A DNA stretch of 6,203 nt, taken from contig CAMKAE010000137.1 in the NCBI GenBank assembly GCA_946410395.1, forward strand, positions 1 to 6,203. Direction: 5' to 3'. This document shows positions 1 to 6,016 of the stretch, piece after piece. The stretch comes from an uncultured Clostridia bacterium. GTDB lineage: Bacteria > Bacillota > Clostridia > Christensenellales > Aristaeellaceae. Both the position numbers and the translations under genes were made by a program. The notes under the pieces were generated by a model, which had not been told where the DNA came from, did no database searches, and was given only the letters and a program-made list of their open reading frames with translations. Numbering within the stretch: the first letter of the stretch is position 1; each line of letters starts with the position of its first letter.

Positions 1-1220
1 GCGGTGAGGCGGGTGCGGTCATTTTGAAGGGCGGAGGAGCGATTCATGGCCTGGATGACGGCTTCCTTGTGCGTCTCCAGGGCGGCCTCCGCCTCGGTCT
101 CGTCCTGGGCGGCCAGGCGCTCTTTTTCCCGTGCGCCGGCCAGGGCGGCTTCCGCCTGCGCGGCCTCCTTCTGCTTTTCCTCGGTGTCCGCCGTACCGGT
201 GTTCAGCAGATTGTCGATGTCCGCAAGCCTGCGCCGGGCGGAGGCGGATTCCCCCTCCAGGCGCTGGCGGTTGGCCTCCCGGTTGTCCAGGCGGTTCTGC
301 AGGGCGGCCCGTTCCTGCTGCTGTGCGTGAATCTCCTCGGCCCCGGCCATGATCTCGTCCCGCGCCTTGCCGATCTGCGCGTCCAGGGCGGCGATCTTTT
401 CCTGGCACAGGTCGCGGGCCAGGTTCTTTTCCGCGATCTCCGCGTCGGTGTCATTGAGCACCTTCTGCAGCCGCTCCAGCTCCGCGGCCAGATCCTTCAG
501 GCGCTGCTCGAGCTTGTCCGAGCGCAGCATGAAGAGCCCGAGATCAAGGGTCTTCATCTCCTCAAACAGGGCGAGATAGCGCCGGGCGGTGCGGCTCTGC
601 TCCTCTAGGGGCGCCAGCTGCCGCGAGAGCTCTTCGAGGATGTCGTCCACGCGGGCGGCGTTCTCGAGCGTGCGCTGCAGCTTGCGGTCGGCCTCCTCCT
701 TGCGGACGCGGAACTTGGTGATGCCGGCGGCCTCTTCAAAGACCTGGCGCCGGTCCTCCGACTTGCGGGACAGGATCTCGTCGATGCGCCCCTGACCGAT
801 GATGGAGTAGCCCTCGCGGCCGATGCCCGTGTCCCGGAACAGGTCCAGCACGTCCTTGAGCCGGCAGGAGGAGCCGTTGATAAAGTAATTGCTCTCCCCG
901 GTGCGGTAGACCCGGCGGGTCACCATGACCTCGGTGAAGTCCACCGTCAGGGCGTGGTCCTCGTTGTCGAACACCAGGGCGACCTCACAGTAGCTCTGGG
1001 GTTTGCGCTTCTGGGTGCCGTTGAAGATGACGTCGGACATGCTGGCGCCGCGCAGGGTCTTCGCGCTCTGCTCGCCCAGCACCCAGCGCACCGCGTCGGC
1101 GATGTTGCTCTTGCCCGAGCCGTTGGGTCCCACAATGCCTGTGATGCCCTCCCCGAAGACGATCTCCGTCCGCGCCGGGAAGGACTTGAACCCGAACAGC
1201 TCCAATCTCTTCAGCCGCAT
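1..1220 (-). CDS. smc: Chromosome segregation protein SMC, N-terminal part (cut by window edge)
   Basis: SMC is the core ATPase of the bacterial condensin (with ScpA and ScpB) that organises and segregates the chromosome in the cytoplasm. The 406 visible codons stay open from the start at 1220 to the window edge. The N-terminus begins MRLKRLELFGFKSF. The Walker A motif GPNGSGKS is at residues 31-38, and the Q-loop/signature-type stretch IGQGRIDEILS at about 141-151 is typical of bacterial SMC. From about residue 170 the chain becomes a long Glu/Lys/Arg/Ala/Leu-rich coiled coil, the descending arm. Family members are about 1,150-1,200 residues, so the hinge, return arm and Walker B domain lie outside the window. 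I chose ATG 1220 because GGAGG lies 6 nt upstream. An in-frame ATG at 1226 directly abuts that GGAGG and is less likely. The gene is divergent from the membrane-protein gene at 1365. No frameshift or missing key residue is visible in this part. Confidence 0.97.
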   Translation of the reverse strand, partial: MRLKRLELFGFKSFPARTEIVFGEGITGIVGPNGSGKSNIADAVRWVLGEQSAKTLRGASMSDVIFNGTQKRKPQSYCEVALVFDNEDHALTVDFTEVMVTRRVYRTGESNYFINGSSCRLKDVLDLFRDTGIGREGYSIIGQGRIDEILSRKSEDRRQVFEEAAGITKFRVRKEEADRKLQRTLENAARVDDILEELSRQLAPLEEQSRTARRYLALFEEMKTLDLGLFMLRSDKLEQRLKDLAAELERLQKVLNDTDAEIAEKNLARDLCQEKIAALDAQIGKARDEIMAGAEEIHAQQQERAALQNRLDNREANRQRLEGESASARRRLADIDNLLNTGTADTEEKQKEAAQAEAALAGAREKERLAAQDETEAEAALETHKEAVIQAMNRSSALQNDRTRLT

Positions 1221-1226
1221 ACCCAT

Positions 1227-1231
1227 CCTCC
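1227..1231 (-). promoter_or_regulatory. Ribosome binding site of smc
   Basis: On the minus strand this reads GGAGG, ending 6 nt before ATG 1220. It decides the start, because the in-frame ATG at 1224-1226 would have no spacer at all. Confidence 0.8.
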
Positions 1232-1255
1232 AGATTCATTGGCGTAACCTTTTGA

Positions 1256-1284
1256 AGTTTACCATAAAAACGGGGTTTGTGCAA
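1256..1284 (-). promoter_or_regulatory. Promoter of smc (sigma-A type)
   Basis: Read on the minus strand, a -35 box TTGCAC (1279-1284) is followed by a 17-nt spacer and a -10 box TAAACT (1256-1261), preceded by TGG as an extended -10 element. Transcription would start near 1249, giving a leader of about 30 nt. Matches are good but not perfect. The assignment is by pattern and position only. Confidence 0.65.
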
Positions 1285-1298
1285 TGCTTGGTGCGCGA

Positions 1299-1327
1299 TT
1301 GAAAAAACCGCCCGCCTGTGGTACAAT
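1299..1327 (+). promoter_or_regulatory. Promoter of the GT-C-like membrane protein gene (sigma-A type)
   Basis: TTGAAA (1299-1304), a 17-nt spacer and TACAAT (1322-1327) with an extended TGG element at 1319-1321. The expected transcript start near 1334 lies downstream of the ATG at 1284, so that earlier in-frame ATG cannot be used from this promoter and ATG 1365 is supported. The box lies back to back with the smc promoter, with 14 bp between the two -35 hexamers. Confidence 0.75.
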
Positions 1328-1352
1328 CCTGCCGATAACGGCGGCGGAGGAC

Positions 1353-1357
1353 GGTGA
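1353..1357 (+). promoter_or_regulatory. Probable ribosome binding site of the GT-C-like gene
   Basis: GGTGA, complementary to the 16S rRNA tail, lies 7 nt before ATG 1365. A stronger-looking GGAGG at 1346-1350 is 14 nt away, which is too far for a usual site. No other ATG, GTG or TTG codon occurs in frame between the predicted transcript start and 1365. Confidence 0.5.
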
Positions 1358-1364
1358 GAGACGG

Positions 1365-3584
1365 ATGGCGGAGCCGCAATGGCGCACGAACCGGAAGGAC
1401 TGGGTTTTTCTCCTCGGCCTGTTTTTGGCTGCGGTGGTGATCCACGGCCTCATCGGCGGGTTCACCAAGCAGCTGACGGTCTACATGGACGAGATGTACT
1501 ACTACTCCATCGCGGACAGCCTGTGGGCCGGGCGGGGCGTGACCGTTCAGGGGGAGGCCGTCGCTTTCCAGAAAATCGGGTATTCCCTGCTTCTTGCGCC
1601 GCTTTTCAGGGTCCACAACACGGTCCTCCGGGTGCGGCTGATAGGATGGCTGAACAGCGTCCTCCTGATGTCCTCGGTGTTCCCGGTGTGGCTGACGGGC
1701 CGGGAGCTGGGACTGCATAAGCGGACCTGCCGGCTGCTGACGGCGGCGGTCTGTCTGGTGCCGGAATCGCTGCTGACCGCCACCTTCATGGCGGAAAACC
1801 TGTACTACCCGCTGGTGTTCTGGTGCGTCTGGCTCTGGCTCGCGGCGGGGCGGACCGGGCGATGGCGGGTGTCCCTGCCGGGGGGCGTGGCCGGCTGTCT
1901 GGCCTACACCGTCAAGGAAGCCTTCCTGGCCTTGGCCGCGTCTTTCATTCTCCTGGATCTCATCCGTGTGATCCGGACGTGGCGGACGGACCGGAACGCC
2001 GCCAAAGCCCGGCTGATCTGCCTGCTGACCTACGCGTTTTCTCTTTTCGGCCTTCTGGCCGTCATCCGGTTCACCGTTTTCTCCTCCATGGACTACTCCT
2101 ACGGGAAACAGGTGTCGACGGCGGTGCTGGCGGACCCGGTCGCCGTGAAGACCATGATCTGGACGGTCCTCACTTATACTGTATTTACGCTCTGCACGGT
2201 CTTTGTCTTCCCCATTTCCTTCTCGCTGGCCGTGGGGCCGCGTCTGGACGAGCAGGCCCGCCGGTTCATCCGCATGATCCTGCTCTACGTCGTCATCACC
2301 GTGGTGTTCATCGCCTTCACGATCTCCGTGTATGACGATCTGGGCCGGCCGGATCCCCGGTTTCACCTGCGCTACTACGCCCCGGCGATCCTTCTGACCC
2401 TGATGGGGTTTGCCGTATGCGTTCAGCGGAGGACGGCGGAGGACGGAAAGCGGATCTTCCGGCGGGCGGCCATTCTGTCGGCGGGGGCGCTGCTGGCGGT
2501 GATCCTGGTGTACAGAGGGGTCCGGGGGGACTGCGTGGTGGACCACTTCACCCTGTCCTGGACCCACAGCGCGCATCAGCTGGCGGAAGACATGGGGCTG
2601 CCGTCGGCGGACATCTGGCTCATGATCGGGATCCAGGCAATCGTTGTTTTGACGTGTCTTCTGCTGCTCAGACGCGGGAAGAGAAGAATTGCTGCCCTTG
2701 TCTGTGCGGGAATCTTTGCCGTGGCGGCGGCGGCGGACTGGGCGTACCTGATCCCCCGGATGCGGAAGGAATACCAGGCGGACCCCGCGCTGATCGAGAG
2801 CGTTCAGGCCGTGGGCCGCACCCTGGCGGACGCGCCGGAGGACGCCACCCTCCTGATCCTGTCGGACAGCGGCACCGATCCGGTGGTCCGGCGCTGCATC
2901 GACACCTACCTGGACGTGCCCTGCAGGGTGGAGGCGCCCCGATATGTGAAGCGCCCCCGGAACGGGGAGGAACAGGAGGTCGAACTGCTGGGCGGAAGGG
3001 CCGAGTATCTCCTGGTGGGCGGAAAAACCTTGGCGTCCCGCTACGATTTCCCGGACTGTGAACCGGTGGAGCCCTGGACGGAGGGCGAGCTGCTCCTGTT
3101 CCGCTGCCGGACGCCGGAGCGGATCGTCTTCACCGCAAGCGAGACCTCGACACAGCCGCAGGCCCTCCGGCGGGACCAGCCCGTGCGGATCCTGTTCTAC
3201 GGCGGCGGATACAACGCCGACCTCTATGTCAGGAAGGGGATCTCCAGCCCGGAGGCCAGCTTCTCCTGGACCGAGGGCCATGAAATCACCTTTGAGATCC
3301 CAGCGGCGGAGACCTTCCGGACCATCGGGGTCTCGCTGGACATCGGCGAGACCTTCAACGGCGCGCAGCCCCTGGAGGTCTGGCGCGGCGGCGACGTGGT
3401 GTACAGCGCCGAGGTCACCGGCCCCTGCACCCTCCGCTTCGACCTTCAGCCGGACGACGAGACCCTGACCTTCCTGATCCGCCTGCCAGAGGCCATCGAG
3501 GTCAGTCAGGTGTACGCGGGAAGCGACGACATCCGCTGCGTGGCCCTTCAGCTGCTGGAAATGACGCTGTGGGCGGCGGAGTGA
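1365..3584 (+). CDS. Polytopic membrane protein, GT-C (PMT/ArnT-like) glycosyltransferase family, with extracytoplasmic C-terminal domain
   Basis: This 739-residue protein is probably an integral-membrane glycosyltransferase using a lipid-linked sugar outside the membrane. Acceptor and sugar are unknown. Residues 1-12 are basic and cytoplasmic, and about 12-13 hydrophobic helices follow between residues 13 and 463. The first outer loop carries VYMDEMYYYSIADSLWAGRG (Asp42-Glu43), the acidic motif typical of GT-C enzymes. QKIGYSLLLAPLF (69-81), AEN (Glu144) and RYYAPAIL (336-343) also match positions conserved in this fold. After the last helix comes a soluble region (about 464-585), then a beta-rich domain (about 586-739) ending in a SDDIR motif (720-724), probably a sugar-binding-like sandwich. 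I chose ATG 1365 over ATG 1284 because the promoter's expected transcript starts near 1334. The gene is divergent from smc, and its stop is 11 bp before the next promoter. It could instead be a non-catalytic membrane protein of the same fold. Gene reality is near certain; the family call is good; the substrate is unknown. Confidence 0.8.
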   Translation: MAEPQWRTNRKDWVFLLGLFLAAVVIHGLIGGFTKQLTVYMDEMYYYSIADSLWAGRGVTVQGEAVAFQKIGYSLLLAPLFRVHNTVLRVRLIGWLNSVLLMSSVFPVWLTGRELGLHKRTCRLLTAAVCLVPESLLTATFMAENLYYPLVFWCVWLWLAAGRTGRWRVSLPGGVAGCLAYTVKEAFLALAASFILLDLIRVIRTWRTDRNAAKARLICLLTYAFSLFGLLAVIRFTVFSSMDYSYGKQVSTAVLADPVAVKTMIWTVLTYTVFTLCTVFVFPISFSLAVGPRLDEQARRFIRMILLYVVITVVFIAFTISVYDDLGRPDPRFHLRYYAPAILLTLMGFAVCVQRRTAEDGKRIFRRAAILSAGALLAVILVYRGVRGDCVVDHFTLSWTHSAHQLAEDMGLPSADIWLMIGIQAIVVLTCLLLLRRGKRRIAALVCAGIFAVAAAADWAYLIPRMRKEYQADPALIESVQAVGRTLADAPEDATLLILSDSGTDPVVRRCIDTYLDVPCRVEAPRYVKRPRNGEEQEVELLGGRAEYLLVGGKTLASRYDFPDCEPVEPWTEGELLLFRCRTPERIVFTASETSTQPQALRRDQPVRILFYGGGYNADLYVRKGISSPEASFSWTEGHEITFEIPAAETFRTIGVSLDIGETFNGAQPLEVWRGGDVVYSAEVTGPCTLRFDLQPDDETLTFLIRLPEAIEVSQVYAGSDDIRCVALQLLEMTLWAAE

Positions 3585-3595
3585 GGAACCGGGGG

Positions 3596-3625
3596 TTGTC
3601 AACAGGGGATGCGTTCTGGTATAAT
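3596..3625 (+). promoter_or_regulatory. Promoter of the tandem lipocalin-like secreted protein gene
   Basis: TTGTCA (3596-3601), an 18-nt spacer and a perfect TATAAT (3620-3625) with extended TGG at 3617-3619. It starts 11 bp after the preceding stop codon, leaving no room for a terminator. The expected transcript start is near 3632, giving a leader of about 41 nt. Confidence 0.8.
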
Positions 3626-3662
3626 GCGGGCAGAAAACGGACGCCGCCGGTGTCCGCGGAAC

Positions 3663-3667
3663 GGAGG
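3663..3667 (+). promoter_or_regulatory. Ribosome binding site with two possible adjacent starts
   Basis: GGAGG is followed by two consecutive ATG codons at 3673 and 3676, with spacers of 5 and 8 nt. The second has the more usual spacing. The choice changes the protein by a single Met. Confidence 0.75.
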
Positions 3668-3672
3668 AAACG

Positions 3673-4539
3673 ATGATGAAAAAAGTCCTTGCCATGCTGC
3701 TGGCCGCGCTGACGCTGGTATGGGCCTTCGGCGCCTATGCCGAGACGACGGTAGCGACGCCCGGAACGGTGGAAGCAACACCCGGGACGACAGAAGCGAA
3801 AACCTTGCAGGAAGCGCTGACGGGCTCGTGGACATTCGACAATTCGGACACACTGACCACGCATATGGGCCTCAGGCTGAATGCGGACGGCACGGGCGCG
3901 CTTCTCACGGACGGCTCGCTCGCGCACATCGGCTGGGAGTTGTCCGGGAACAGGCTTACGCTGAAACTGACCGGCGCGCAGGAAGATTATCTTGTCGTTA
4001 CGGCTGCCGTTGAGGGGGATACCCTGACCCTGACATACACCGGAAACGGCTATGCGCAGACCCTCAGACGCGGCTGGGAGGACGGAGCGGTGCCCGAGCC
4101 CGTCGCGCCCGGCTCCGAGGCAGAAAAGCTGTTGGGTGACTGGCTTTATGTCAGCTATTACATCGATTCCGATTATGTTGATAAAGAGACAGTGATGGCC
4201 GGTCTGAACATCGGAAAACTGGATTATACGTTCAGGGAGGACGGCACGGCTGCAATCTATACATTCATCGAAGGCCAGGAGATCGAAGGCGAGATCAACT
4301 GGACGCTGACAGAGGAAAACAGTCTGCACTTTGCCGGACAGCAGGTGAACGGTCAGGATGTGGTCATTCATCCGTATGTGGATGGCGACGCGCTGGTGCT
4401 GGTGTATGAAAACAAAGAATTATTCACCATGGCCGGCATCAACGGACTGGGCCTGATCATGGCCCGCCCCGATGTCACCCTGACGCAGGAAGAGATCGAC
4501 GCGCTGGTGGCAAAGTATTTCAAAACCGAGGCCCCGTGA
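3673..4539 (+). CDS. Secreted protein with two lipocalin-like (beta-barrel) units
   Basis: I do not recognise a named gene. The 288-residue product starts with a clear Sec signal peptide: MMKK, then a Leu/Ala core, with probable cleavage after AYA at residue 23. There is no lipobox Cys, so it should be released or wall-associated. A short Thr/Pro/Ala linker with ATPGT twice (28-37) follows. Two similar units come next: about 48-123 (LTGSW, then NADGTGALL, then a Trp strand, ending GDTLTLTY) and about 153-245 (LLGDW, then REDGTAAIY, then a Trp strand, ending GDALVLVY). The G-x-W start, DGT turn and closing GD-L-L-Y strand resemble bacterial lipocalin-like domains that fold as small beta-barrels and may bind small hydrophobic ligands. 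A short acidic helix (271-283) ends the chain. The gene has its own promoter. Its second half is clearly less GC-rich than the neighbours. The ligand is unknown. Confidence 0.9.
   Translation: MMKKVLAMLLAALTLVWAFGAYAETTVATPGTVEATPGTTEAKTLQEALTGSWTFDNSDTLTTHMGLRLNADGTGALLTDGSLAHIGWELSGNRLTLKLTGAQEDYLVVTAAVEGDTLTLTYTGNGYAQTLRRGWEDGAVPEPVAPGSEAEKLLGDWLYVSYYIDSDYVDKETVMAGLNIGKLDYTFREDGTAAIYTFIEGQEIEGEINWTLTEENSLHFAGQQVNGQDVVIHPYVDGDALVLVYENKELFTMAGINGLGLIMARPDVTLTQEEIDALVAKYFKTEAP
3814..4041 (+). repeat. Lipocalin-like unit 1 (coding repeat)
   Basis: Encodes residues 48-123 of the secreted protein: LTGSW opening, DGTG turn, central Trp88 and a GDTLTLTY closing strand. It pairs with the unit at 4129-4407. 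Similarity is visible at the protein level only, so the duplication is old. Confidence 0.6.
4129..4407 (+). repeat. Lipocalin-like unit 2 (coding repeat)
   Basis: Encodes residues 153-245: LLGDW opening, DGTA turn, central Trp210 and a GDALVLVY closing strand. It is longer than unit 1 because of an acidic, Tyr-rich insertion (about 160-180). It lies in the less GC-rich half of the gene. Confidence 0.6.
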
Positions 4540-4561
4540 CGGCCGGTTCCCGTGCATTTCC

Positions 4562-4574
4562 GAATTGACAATTC
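4562..4574. promoter_or_regulatory. Perfect 6-1-6 inverted repeat over a -35 box (possible operator)
   Basis: GAATTG-A-CAATTC is a perfect inverted repeat that contains the -35 hexamer at 4565-4570. A repressor bound here would block the promoter. TTGACAA is by itself partly palindromic, so only the outer three base pairs are extra, and chance is possible. Confidence 0.3.
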
Positions 4575-4593
4575 ACCGCGGATGGAATAAAAT
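4565..4593 (+). promoter_or_regulatory. Promoter of the propeller-like secreted protein gene
   Basis: A perfect consensus TTGACA (4565-4570), a 17-nt spacer and TAAAAT (4588-4593). Unlike the other four promoters in the window it lacks TGn before the -10 box, which fits its stronger -35. The expected transcript start is near 4600, giving a purine-rich leader of about 45 nt. Confidence 0.75.
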
Positions 4594-4631
4594 GACAGTC
4601 ACAGGAAACGGCTGGAAAAAAGAAAAAGGCG

Positions 4632-4636
4632 GGTGA
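4632..4636 (+). promoter_or_regulatory. Probable ribosome binding site of the propeller-like gene
   Basis: GGTGA lies 8 nt before ATG 4645 and overlaps an in-frame GTG at 4633. The ATG gives a standard MKK signal-peptide start, so it is preferred. Confidence 0.5.
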
Positions 4637-4644
4637 ATGTCGGA

Positions 4645-5919
4645 ATGAAAAAAGCGATGGTTTTGCTGGTGCTGCTGACGCTGCTGCCGGTTGCGGCCGG
4701 GGCGGAGGGCTTCCTCGGTTTTCTCTTCGGCGGCGGGTCGTCCGGGCCCACGCTGCGGTTTGTGCCGGTGGACGAGGCGGCCTTCCGCACTGAGAACGAG
4801 CGCCTGGTGAACCGGCTCATGGGCGCGTCCGAGGACGGCAACATGCTGCTGATGGTCAACGTGTACGAACTGTTCCTGTGGGATCAGACGGCCCACAGGC
4901 GGGTGCCTCTCACCTTCAGCCGGGAGGAAGACCGGGAAGCCCTGACCTCTCTGCTGCCCATGGCGGTTCTCACAAGCAAAATACCGGGAAAGAGGGATCA
5001 AGAAGCGCTTGAAAAACTCACCGCTCAGGTGGAGGAATTCCTCCAAAAACAGGGATCGACGGCCATTGAAAACCTGGATCAGTTCACCGGATTCCGGCCG
5101 CAGATCATTTTCCTGGGTGCACAGTGCATGGGGCTCAGCGGCAACTGGGCGCTGGTGAGCCTCAATCAGGTTTCCTGCTCGCTGGCCATCGACCTGCGCA
5201 CGGGCGAGAGCCTGGTGTTTTTCCAGGACAGGGTGCCGCGCTCCTTCTGCGACGGGCGGATCCTGTTTGACGACGGCGTGCTAGACCTGGAGAGCGGCGA
5301 ATTGACCGGACTGGACCGGCTGGGGCTGGTACCGGCCCCGGAGGACGGGCGTCCGGAGTTGAGCTATATGCCGAACAACAGGACGATTTGCCGGGACGGA
5401 AGCCTGCTGGCCTTCGGCCAGGAGGGCGCATTTGACGTGGAAGGCAACGATTTCTGGCTTCTGGACGTGACCACGACGGACAACAAGGTGAGCAGAATCG
5501 GCCATTTCGATTTCACCCACGTGCCGACCCGGATCATGACCACGGGGGAAGACCGGTGGCTGCTGCTGTGCCAACCGGGCATTTCTTACAATTTTCCCTT
5601 CTTCGTCCTGGACCGGGAGACCGGCGCGCTGACCGAGTACGAACCCCGGAAGATGCTGCCCGTCGCGCCCGCGGAGAACGGTTTTCTCTGCTTTGATCTG
5701 AACACCTATGACCTGCTGCTCCTGGACCCGGCCACCGGCGGGAAGACGAAGGTCGGACTTGGATCGGGCTTTGACTGGTCCGCCATGACGGACATCTCGG
5801 GGATTTCCGGCTTGGTTTCCGGCGGAGACGGGAGGCTTTTCGCGACCAGTCTGTTCAGGCCTTCCCGGGACGCGGATGCGATTTCCGTCCACGGCTATTT
5901 CGTGCTGGAGGGCGAGTGA
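4645..5919 (+). CDS. Secreted beta-propeller-like protein of unknown function
   Basis: I do not recognise a named family. The 424-residue product begins with a Sec signal peptide (MKKAMVLLVLLTLL, probable cleavage after AGA at residue 20) and a Gly/Phe-rich segment. It has no lipobox and no later membrane helix, so it is probably extracytoplasmic. At least six segments share the pattern hydrophobic strand, Asp, turn with TG or SG, strand: about 76-89, 179-193, 209-223, 270-285, 319-332 and 357-370 (for example FFVLDRETGALTEY). This is typical of beta-propellers of the YVTN/WD/PQQ style, with about six blades. Between the first two lies a helical, charged insertion (about 92-147). No catalytic motif is visible. 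An in-frame GTG at 4633 would add four residues, but ATG 4645 gives a cleaner signal peptide. The gene has its own promoter. It may be a binding or scaffold protein; a link to the neighbouring envelope genes is only positional. Confidence 0.9.
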   Translation: MKKAMVLLVLLTLLPVAAGAEGFLGFLFGGGSSGPTLRFVPVDEAAFRTENERLVNRLMGASEDGNMLLMVNVYELFLWDQTAHRRVPLTFSREEDREALTSLLPMAVLTSKIPGKRDQEALEKLTAQVEEFLQKQGSTAIENLDQFTGFRPQIIFLGAQCMGLSGNWALVSLNQVSCSLAIDLRTGESLVFFQDRVPRSFCDGRILFDDGVLDLESGELTGLDRLGLVPAPEDGRPELSYMPNNRTICRDGSLLAFGQEGAFDVEGNDFWLLDVTTTDNKVSRIGHFDFTHVPTRIMTTGEDRWLLLCQPGISYNFPFFVLDRETGALTEYEPRKMLPVAPAENGFLCFDLNTYDLLLLDPATGGKTKVGLGSGFDWSAMTDISGISGLVSGGDGRLFATSLFRPSRDADAISVHGYFVLEGE

Positions 5920-5933
5920 AACGCCCGGGCGCC
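5910..5933 (+). other. GC-rich self-complementary sequence at the gene end (not a standard terminator)
   Basis: GGGCG (5910-5914) can pair with CGCCC (5922-5926) across the stop codon. CGCCCGGGCG (5922-5931) and GGCGCC (5928-5933) are also palindromic. An A run follows instead of a T run, so it does not fit a Rho-independent terminator on the plus strand. It could stall polymerase or protect the 3' end, or be a by-product of high GC. Confidence 0.3.
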
Positions 5934-5942
5934 AAAAAATCC

Positions 5943-5972
5943 TTGACGCGTGCAAAACCTTGGTGCTATAAT
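5943..5972 (+). promoter_or_regulatory. Promoter of the yebC-family gene
   Basis: TTGACG (5943-5948), an 18-nt spacer and a perfect TATAAT (5967-5972) with extended TGC at 5964-5966. The expected transcript start is near 5979, giving a leader of about 38 nt. Likely a strong constitutive promoter. Confidence 0.82.
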
Positions 5973-6001
5973 GTACCGGATAAGTTTGCATCAATCCGCA
6001 A

Positions 6002-6007
6002 GGGAGG
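6002..6007 (+). promoter_or_regulatory. Ribosome binding site of yebC
   Basis: GGGAGG lies 9 nt before ATG 6017. It is the strongest ribosome binding site among the plus-strand genes here. Confidence 0.8.
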
Positions 6008-6016
6008 AAACCATTT

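Noticed and set aside
24..608. A 194-codon plus-strand open frame rich in Leu/Gly
   Set aside because: It is exactly antisense, in the same codon register, to the smc coiled coil; Leu/Gly arise from complementary codons.
985..1326. A 113-codon minus-strand frame starting upstream of smc
   Set aside because: It runs in a different frame over the SMC ATPase head, whose Walker A motif is intact in the smc frame.
1284..1364. N-terminal extension of the membrane protein from ATG 1284
   Set aside because: It overlaps the promoter, starts before the predicted transcript start near 1334, and would place a non-membrane leader ahead of the first helix.
1236..3695. An 819-codon open frame on the minus strand across the membrane-protein gene
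   Set aside because: It is rich in His/Arg/Pro/Gly/Asp with no domain sense, lies opposite a gene with clear membrane helices, promoter and ribosome binding site, and is explained by high GC and codon bias.
5922..5940. Rho-independent terminator after the propeller-like gene
   Set aside because: There is a GC-rich palindrome but it is followed by A residues, not a T run, on the plus strand, and the palindrome has no proper loop.
5962..5998. Short imperfect inverted repeats around the yebC -10 box and leader (GGTGC/GTACC, CGGAT/ATCCG)
   Set aside because: The stems are only 4-5 bp, and one begins before the expected transcript start, so an operator or riboswitch cannot be supported.
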